Assembly (NCBI GenBank): GCA_012960755.1 | Contig: DUAT01000057.1 | Span: 477,909 to 541,908 of the forward strand | Direction: 5' to 3' | Origin: Gammaproteobacteria bacterium | Lineage (GTDB): Bacteria; Pseudomonadota; Gammaproteobacteria; Pseudomonadales; Azotimanducaceae_A | DNA length: 64,000 nt | Shown here: positions 59,683-64,000 of the stretch, piece after piece | Position numbering within the stretch: position 1 is the first letter of the stretch | Layout: the number at the start of each line of letters is the position of its first letter | Translations under genes and position numbers: made by a program | The notes under the pieces: generated by a model | Databases searched by the model: none | What the model was told of the DNA's origin: nothing | The model's input: the letters and a program-made list of their open reading frames with translations, nothing else

Positions 59683-60385
59683 GTGATTTGTGGAATCTGG
59701 TTAGAGACGAAGCGGGGAAAATATCATGTTGTTTTATCACCTTTTTGCATATTTGATTCGCCGGGATTGTCACGCTCAGGAACATGCTTATGATCAGGTC
59801 CGTACCGGGAATCCTGGCCCCTCGATGTTCATGGACATTCTGGACAAATACGAATGTTTCTCCCGACTCCGCACCAATATAGGCTATTCGTCGGCCATCA
59901 GGAGATAATGCAAGCCTTATCTCACGAGCCGGATAGTGCTCAAAATGTTGAAGGCTCAGCGGTAACTACAGTCCGGAGACTGCCCCGGGTGTACCGGGCC
60001 ATTGCCAGAAGACGACACGTCCGACTTCTTCGGTTACACCATCGAAGTCATTATCATTCAACATGTCGATAGTCTGACGGCGTCGAAAGGCTAGTGGTGG
60101 TTCAACATCATCGATACGTATCGGGATTAATATGCCTCGACGCAGCCCTTCGCTCGCCTCGTTTTTGACCCATTCCCGTGTCACTGACTTCCTGGACCAG
60201 ACAACCACCACACAACTTGCTCCCGCAAGTGCATTTTCTATTACGTTGTCGAATTCGGAACCGGTGCTAATCCGGGTATCCCACCACACCGAATAGCCTG
60301 AAGCTTCAAGTGCTTTGACGAGCCTGGACACAAACATCTCGTCATCGCGAGAGTAGCTTATGAAAATTTCGGCGCTTTCCGACAT
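59683..60385 (-). pseudogene. Broken TIR domain / WD40-like (PD40) beta-propeller gene
   Basis: The minus strand begins at ATG 60385 with a complete TIR domain: EIFISYSRDDEMFVSRLVKALEASGYSVWWDTRIS, GSEFDNVIENALAGASCVVVVWSRKSVTREWVKNEA, then IPIRIDDVEPPLAFRRRQTIDM. The TAG at 59966-59968 stops it. Directly after the stop, in the same frame, FEHYPAREIRLALSPDGRRIAYIG, ETFVFVQNVHEHRGARIPGTD is a clear PD40/WD40-like blade, and the homology then decays and the frame ends at about 59683. The link (a membrane helix and several blades) is missing, so the gene has lost a middle segment. Full-length relatives are TIR-TolB/propeller sensors. The TIR glutamate in NVIENALA is present. Confidence 0.75.
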
Positions 60386-60568
60386 GCCATTGAGTTTACC
60401 ATCAACTTGCCGGTGTAGGGGAACAGCGTATCTGTAGATTTAGAATTTCAAAAGCAAGCCTTTATGCTGCAAATTGCCTTGGACAGTATCAATGGGTTTA
60501 AGCCTTATGTTGAACCTTGTTCCCAGTAACCCAGTAGATCCCAATATTCAAGGACATCCAGTAAATCT

Positions 60569-61618
60569 CTATCGCCGAGCATGTTCAACACTGAAAGAAT
60601 GTACATCTTCCCCGGCAATAAAACGGTTGATTAATTCTGCCAGCTCCGGACCTGCATCCTCTTGCACAAAATGACCAGCGCCAGAGATCGTTATGTTTTG
60701 GGCTGTTGGCACACGATCAAGAAACACCTGTTCACCGCCTCTGGTGATGGGGTCTGAATCAGTGAAAGCCACTAAAAAAGGCTTGTCCCACTTTTCAAAT
60801 ACAGACCAGGCTTCCTCATTCTCTTGTAACTGGGATGGAACCAGGTAAGGCATTATTTGAGCACCTGCTTTATAACGCTTGTCGGGGAATGGCGCTTCGT
60901 AAGCTTTCGTGACTGAAACGCCGCCACCCATAAAGGTCATTATTTGCTCAACCGGTAATTCATCTACATAGTAGCTATAGGCAACCCACCGAGGAAAAGT
61001 GAGCTCGGCCTGTAGCTCTTCCAGGCTGATTGCACCTACCTGCCAGACAGCCAGCTTGAACAGCGAATAACCAATCCAACCCTGCCAACCAGCAGCTGAA
61101 GGCATGCCGGTATTCGACACCACCACACTTGCAAACCTGTCGGGATCAGCAGCGACGACTCTTAACCCAACGAGTCCACCCCAGTCCTGACCAAAGAATG
61201 TCGTCTCGTTCAGGTTGAGCCGTTGGGTCAACTCTAACATCACATTAACCTGCATCTGGTAACTATATGCGCCCTCGCTAACAGGTTTATCTGATTTTCC
61301 AAAACCCACCAGATCAGGCGCAATGACGCGATGACCCGCATCAACAAGAACAGGGATCATCTTACGAAATAGGTAACTCCAGGTTGGTTCACCATGAATC
61401 AGCAATACCGGAGCGGCATCTTTTGGACCTTCATCTAAATAGTGGACTCGGTAATCACCAATTTGCATGTAATTAGGTCTGAAAGGATAATCTGTCAGAT
61501 CAGCGAAGCGAGCGTCGGGTGTACGGAGAATTTCTGGTGTAATTTCATCAGCACTAACAACAGCGACCACAGCGCTATAGGCCATAATCCAAACCAGTAA
61601 AATTAATCGTTTCATCAT
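60569..61618 (-). CDS. Exported haloalkane dehalogenase-like alpha/beta hydrolase (HLD-I type)
   Basis: A 349-residue alpha/beta hydrolase. PVLLIHGEPTWSYLFRKMIPVL gives the HLD-I Asn/Glu-Trp region, FFGQDWGGLVGL has the Asp nucleophile, FTDSDPITRGGEQVF the acidic partner and ISGAGHFVQEDAG the catalytic His. These fit DhlA/DppA-like dehalogenases. The N-terminus (MKRLILLVWIMAYSAVVAVVSADEI) is a signal peptide, which is unusual because characterised haloalkane dehalogenases are mainly cytosolic. The start is ATG 61618 (61615 also possible); an upstream frame to 61717 has no support. It is a single gene. Confidence 0.88.
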   Translation of the reverse strand: MMKRLILLVWIMAYSAVVAVVSADEITPEILRTPDARFADLTDYPFRPNYMQIGDYRVHYLDEGPKDAAPVLLIHGEPTWSYLFRKMIPVLVDAGHRVIAPDLVGFGKSDKPVSEGAYSYQMQVNVMLELTQRLNLNETTFFGQDWGGLVGLRVVAADPDRFASVVVSNTGMPSAAGWQGWIGYSLFKLAVWQVGAISLEELQAELTFPRWVAYSYYVDELPVEQIMTFMGGGVSVTKAYEAPFPDKRYKAGAQIMPYLVPSQLQENEEAWSVFEKWDKPFLVAFTDSDPITRGGEQVFLDRVPTAQNITISGAGHFVQEDAGPELAELINRFIAGEDVHSFSVEHARR

Positions 61619-61806
61619 TTCTCTATCCATGTAAGAGAACAGCGTAAAATTATTCGCATAGTGGAACCGCTGCACAACGCGATTGACTATCGGATCTGGA
61701 GTTACGCTAAAAAACATCTCACTCGTAATACTGCTTTGGTTACAGGTAATTCATGATCCTGGTCATCTATTGACAGGTTTGTATCACCTGATGTCAGTAT
61801 GACAAG

Positions 61807-62904
61807 CTACTCGTCCTGCAGCAGGCCTAATTGAATCAGGGAATCTCCATTCGCCTTAACCGTTACATCTATTGAGTATGTCGTGAGACCCAATTCCTGC
61901 TTCGCCAGTAAACAGTATGAACGTGGTGAGTCATAAGTCTTCTTTGCCGGATTACCATTGTCCATTAATTCACCACCAATATCGGCAATAGCCGGAAACA
62001 GTGATTTGAGTTTCGCCTGTAACTCCCAGGTAAACAATTCACCGGAACGATCACTGGCAGAGAGAATATAGCGGGAACCATTTTTTGCAACTGTGCTTTC
62101 CGCACATAATCGATGTGCCCTGGCGACATCCCGAACGTCAACATTATTCCAGAGCATTCGTCCACCCTTCGACTTCTTATAGGGTTTACCTTGCAGCATC
62201 TGCTTAATACAGTTCTGCCAGCTCCATCCCTGATCGTGGTTGGCACACATTAAGGGTCCAATCACATGTAAAGGTAAAATGGCCATGGCATCAAACCGGC
62301 CATCCTCTTCGGCCGCCTTGTATATCATATGTTCGGTATTGGCCTTGGCCTTGGCGTAGGCAATATCCCTGTTGAGGGGAATATTCTGCTCTGCCCAGGC
62401 ACCCTTGTACGCTTCGACGTTATCACCACACCAGTCTTTTTCTGTAAACACATAGCCTTCCGGGCGCGGGTGTCCGACTGCTGCAAAAGAACTGGTAAAC
62501 ACGAATCGTTTGACGGAGCCAGCTTTCTTTACTGACTCAACAACATGTTGCACTTCTGTAAAACAACCATCGTAAACCTGTTGCGGCGTCTCTTTGTTGT
62601 ATCCAACCGCTGCACCTGCATGAATTACGGCGCAGCACCCATGGAAGGGGTCGTCATAACTCCCGGGGTTGGACAGGTCCCCTGCAAACAGCGACACGTC
62701 ACCACGCAATCCAGAGGTGTTCATGGCAAGTAAGTGATCGACCTTTTCAGGCCTCTGTGTATCCCGAACACAAGCGCGGACCTGGTAACCCTGCTCTATC
62801 AAATCATGGACAATCCAGGAGCCAATATAACCGCTCGCCCCAGTGACCGCGACTGGGCCATCCGCCGGTGAAACTGCGGTTCTACCTGAAACGCTTTCTG
62901 TCAC
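61807..62904 (-). CDS. NAD(P)-dependent epimerase/dihydroflavonol reductase-like (extended SDR)
   Basis: A 365-residue extended SDR. The cofactor motif is VTGASGYIGSWIVHDLIEQGYQVRACVRD, and the catalytic region has FTSSFAAVGHPRPEGYVFTEKDWCGD with AYAKAKANTEHMIYKAAEE (YxxxK). The pattern matches dihydroflavonol-4-reductase/cinnamoyl-CoA reductase/3-beta-HSD-like enzymes that reduce a ketone or aldehyde with NADPH. The start is GTG 62904, preceded by GGAGGAAG. It is a single gene next to the exported dehalogenase. Confidence 0.9.
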   Translation of the reverse strand: MTESVSGRTAVSPADGPVAVTGASGYIGSWIVHDLIEQGYQVRACVRDTQRPEKVDHLLAMNTSGLRGDVSLFAGDLSNPGSYDDPFHGCCAVIHAGAAVGYNKETPQQVYDGCFTEVQHVVESVKKAGSVKRFVFTSSFAAVGHPRPEGYVFTEKDWCGDNVEAYKGAWAEQNIPLNRDIAYAKAKANTEHMIYKAAEEDGRFDAMAILPLHVIGPLMCANHDQGWSWQNCIKQMLQGKPYKKSKGGRMLWNNVDVRDVARAHRLCAESTVAKNGSRYILSASDRSGELFTWELQAKLKSLFPAIADIGGELMDNGNPAKKTYDSPRSYCLLAKQELGLTTYSIDVTVKANGDSLIQLGLLQDE

Positions 62905-63363
62905 GATTCTTCCTCCATCAGTAAACTTTCACAAAGAACTATACAGCAACTTTCACTGCTATGTAGTCTTTGATGTAATCAACATATGGCCTGATAAAAA
63001 GATCGAATCCATATACCATCAATACGATATCTCATAGGATTGTACATTGGCCATACAGAGGCCTGCTTCCGGGTTTCTGGCCAGGCCAAAAAAGGCCGGG
63101 TGACGAGAGGGTTTTGACAACTATTGGGTAACTATAAGATGCTTTGACATCAAGCTGGTCTCTGATTACAGTCGTTCAAGCTTTGGCTATAAGTCAGACA
63201 CTTTCGTACATTAATTATTTTTCGGTAACATCTGGTACCTTCAGCACTATAGGGAACAACCGTGACCTGAGTTGTTCATGAAATAGAACCGGATGCAACA
63301 GGGACGTAAAGTTTGAAGAGGACTGGTCAGCAATAAATTGAAACCAAAAAGGCGCGACTCTTG
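62905..63363. other. Intergenic region with a candidate promoter
   Basis: This 459-base gap separates the epimerase gene from a divergent secreted coiled-coil gene. It contains a good sigma-70 pair (63144-63172). GGCC-rich short inverted pieces lie around 63055-63105 (GGCCAGGCC, AAAAGGCC). I see no ORF with similarity. Confidence 0.5.
63144..63172 (+). promoter_or_regulatory. Putative sigma-70 promoter for the gene at 63364
   Basis: TTGACA at 63144-63149 and TACAGT at 63167-63172 are separated by exactly 17 bases. The -35 is a perfect match and the -10 matches four of six. It implies a leader of about 190 bases. Confidence 0.4.
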
Positions 63364-64000
63364 ATGAAGAATCAAGAATTGACACACGGCCAACGGCACA
63401 CAAACGGAATTGATATCCCTTTCCCTCCATCTCGTAAGAGTAACTTGGCGACAGGATCTAGTGCTCGTTGGTGTTGCGATCCTTTAAAAATCATTGTTGT
63501 CGCGATTTATCTTTGTTTGCCCGCGTTGAGCTATGGCGAAGAGCAGACGATAAAACCGGAGAAAGTAAACACCGAAAAGCAGCCTAAGAAAACCGAGAAT
63601 TCAGAAACCGAAAAGCAGACTATAAAACTCGAGAATGAAAATACTGCAGAGCAGGCTAACAAACCAGAATATGCAAAGAACGAAGAACAGGCAATCCAAC
63701 CGAAGACCGCAGATACAAAGGAAAAACAGGCCTCGAAAGAGAAACCTGTAGATACTTCTCTCTCAATGGAAGCGCTGGGAAGGCTGATCGAGGAACAACG
63801 CAGTTTGCTGGAACAGCAAGGTCGCAAGATGAGTCAACAGGATCGCAAGCTGAAAGAGCAGGAAATTCAGCTGGAAAATCAAAGAAAAGAAATAATGGAA
63901 CAACAAAAAAGCTTGGAAGGTCATGTCACCGTACTCAACAGTCTGCAAACGCAGTTCGATCAATTGGCGATGAACCAGGGTGAGTTGTCATCTGCATCTG
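63364..64000 (+). CDS. Start of a secreted or membrane coiled-coil protein (3' end outside window)
   Basis: The frame from ATG 63364 is open to the window edge, giving at least 212 residues. After a 40-residue basic N-terminus there is one hydrophobic segment (PLKIIVVAIYLCLPALSYG), a signal or anchor. Then come imperfect repeats EEQTIKPEKV, EKQPKKTENS, EKQTIKLENE, EEQAIQPKTA, EKQASKEKPV, a Lys/Glu/Gln-rich linker. From LSMEALGRLIEEQRSLLEQQGRKMSQQ onward a long heptad coiled coil begins. Such layouts occur ahead of outer membrane porins and other envelope proteins; the C-terminal domain is not visible. The long N-terminus before the signal may mean the real start is downstream. Confidence 0.7.
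   Translation, partial: MKNQELTHGQRHTNGIDIPFPPSRKSNLATGSSARWCCDPLKIIVVAIYLCLPALSYGEEQTIKPEKVNTEKQPKKTENSETEKQTIKLENENTAEQANKPEYAKNEEQAIQPKTADTKEKQASKEKPVDTSLSMEALGRLIEEQRSLLEQQGRKMSQQDRKLKEQEIQLENQRKEIMEQQKSLEGHVTVLNSLQTQFDQLAMNQGELSSAS

Noticed and set aside
63531..63963. Minus-strand frames opposite the coiled-coil gene
   Set aside because: Low-complexity Phe/Ser/Cys translation, the mirror of a Lys/Glu-rich repeat; not real.

Overview
The window looks like chromosomal DNA of a gammaproteobacterium, probably an uncultured marine or aquatic one. The evidence is a Gram-negative envelope gene set (RND pump, porin-like and other outer membrane beta-barrels, lipoproteins with lipoboxes), NhaD, a YchJ-family protein, a YejE remnant and a moderate GC content. 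There are no rRNA or tRNA genes, no CRISPR array, no phage and no complete insertion sequence. Most genes are metabolic 'accessory' enzymes, and several families occur twice: nitroreductase, luciferase-like monooxygenase, PPOX split-barrel, carboxymuconolactone decarboxylase-like, DUF3604 and extended SDR/epimerase.

Layout. 1-3.5 kb: end of a hybrid histidine kinase, a decayed yejE fragment and a PLP aminotransferase. 3.5-9.4 kb: serine hydrolase, NAD-binding epimerase, two divergent paralogous small envelope proteins, a CDP-alcohol phosphatidyltransferase, a polytopic membrane protein and a cis-prenyltransferase of archaeal/eukaryotic type, with a nested inverted repeat in between. 9.6-18.5 kb: a catabolic block. 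MlrC-like peptidase and an alpha/beta hydrolase lead on the plus strand. A four-gene minus-strand operon follows (PEP-mutase-like lyase, acyl-CoA-dehydrogenase-like flavoenzyme, nitroreductase, carotenoid oxygenase). It is divergent from a plus-strand set (carboxymuconolactone decarboxylase-like, SDR, enoyl-CoA hydratase). 18.7-22.6 kb: outer membrane protein, PPOX protein, family 2 glycosyltransferase, GST and a holin-like membrane protein. 22.7-26.9 kb: a two-gene signalling operon (HDOD histidine kinase plus REC-PAS-GGDEF-EAL). 27-34.5 kb: zinc metallopeptidase, transglutaminase-like protein, YchJ, LLM oxidoreductase, nitroreductase, NhaD, porin and a globin-like protein. 34.6-40.2 kb: CoA transferase, Nramp-like transporter, PPOX protein, uracil-DNA glycosylase, AhpD-like protein and a MaoC-type dehydratase. 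40.3-46.7 kb: a scar where two truncated genes meet head to head, then a tetR-MFP-RND efflux operon with a clear palindromic operator. 46.8-59.5 kb: LLM oxidoreductase and a periplasmic block with a cytochrome c/PQQ dehydrogenase fusion, two DUF3604 proteins, a monohaem cytochrome c, a ConA-like secreted protein, an ethylbenzene-dehydrogenase-type haem-binding lipoprotein, a GDT1-family transporter and an APH-type kinase. 59.5-64 kb: a broken TIR/beta-propeller gene, an exported haloalkane dehalogenase-like hydrolase, an epimerase and the start of a secreted coiled-coil protein.

How it fits together. The two most coherent groups are the 9.6-18.5 kb catabolic block, whose enzyme classes could form an oxidative cleavage and beta-oxidation-like route for an unknown substrate, and the 48-59.5 kb periplasmic redox block. 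Neither corresponds to a pathway I can name. Genome decay is visible at four places: the yejE remnant, the 40.7 kb junction, a homopolymer frameshift at the start of the GDT1 gene, and the TIR-propeller remnant. Small palindromic and MITE-like repeats sit in several intergenic gaps, and one palindrome occurs twice (22.65 and 28.99 kb).
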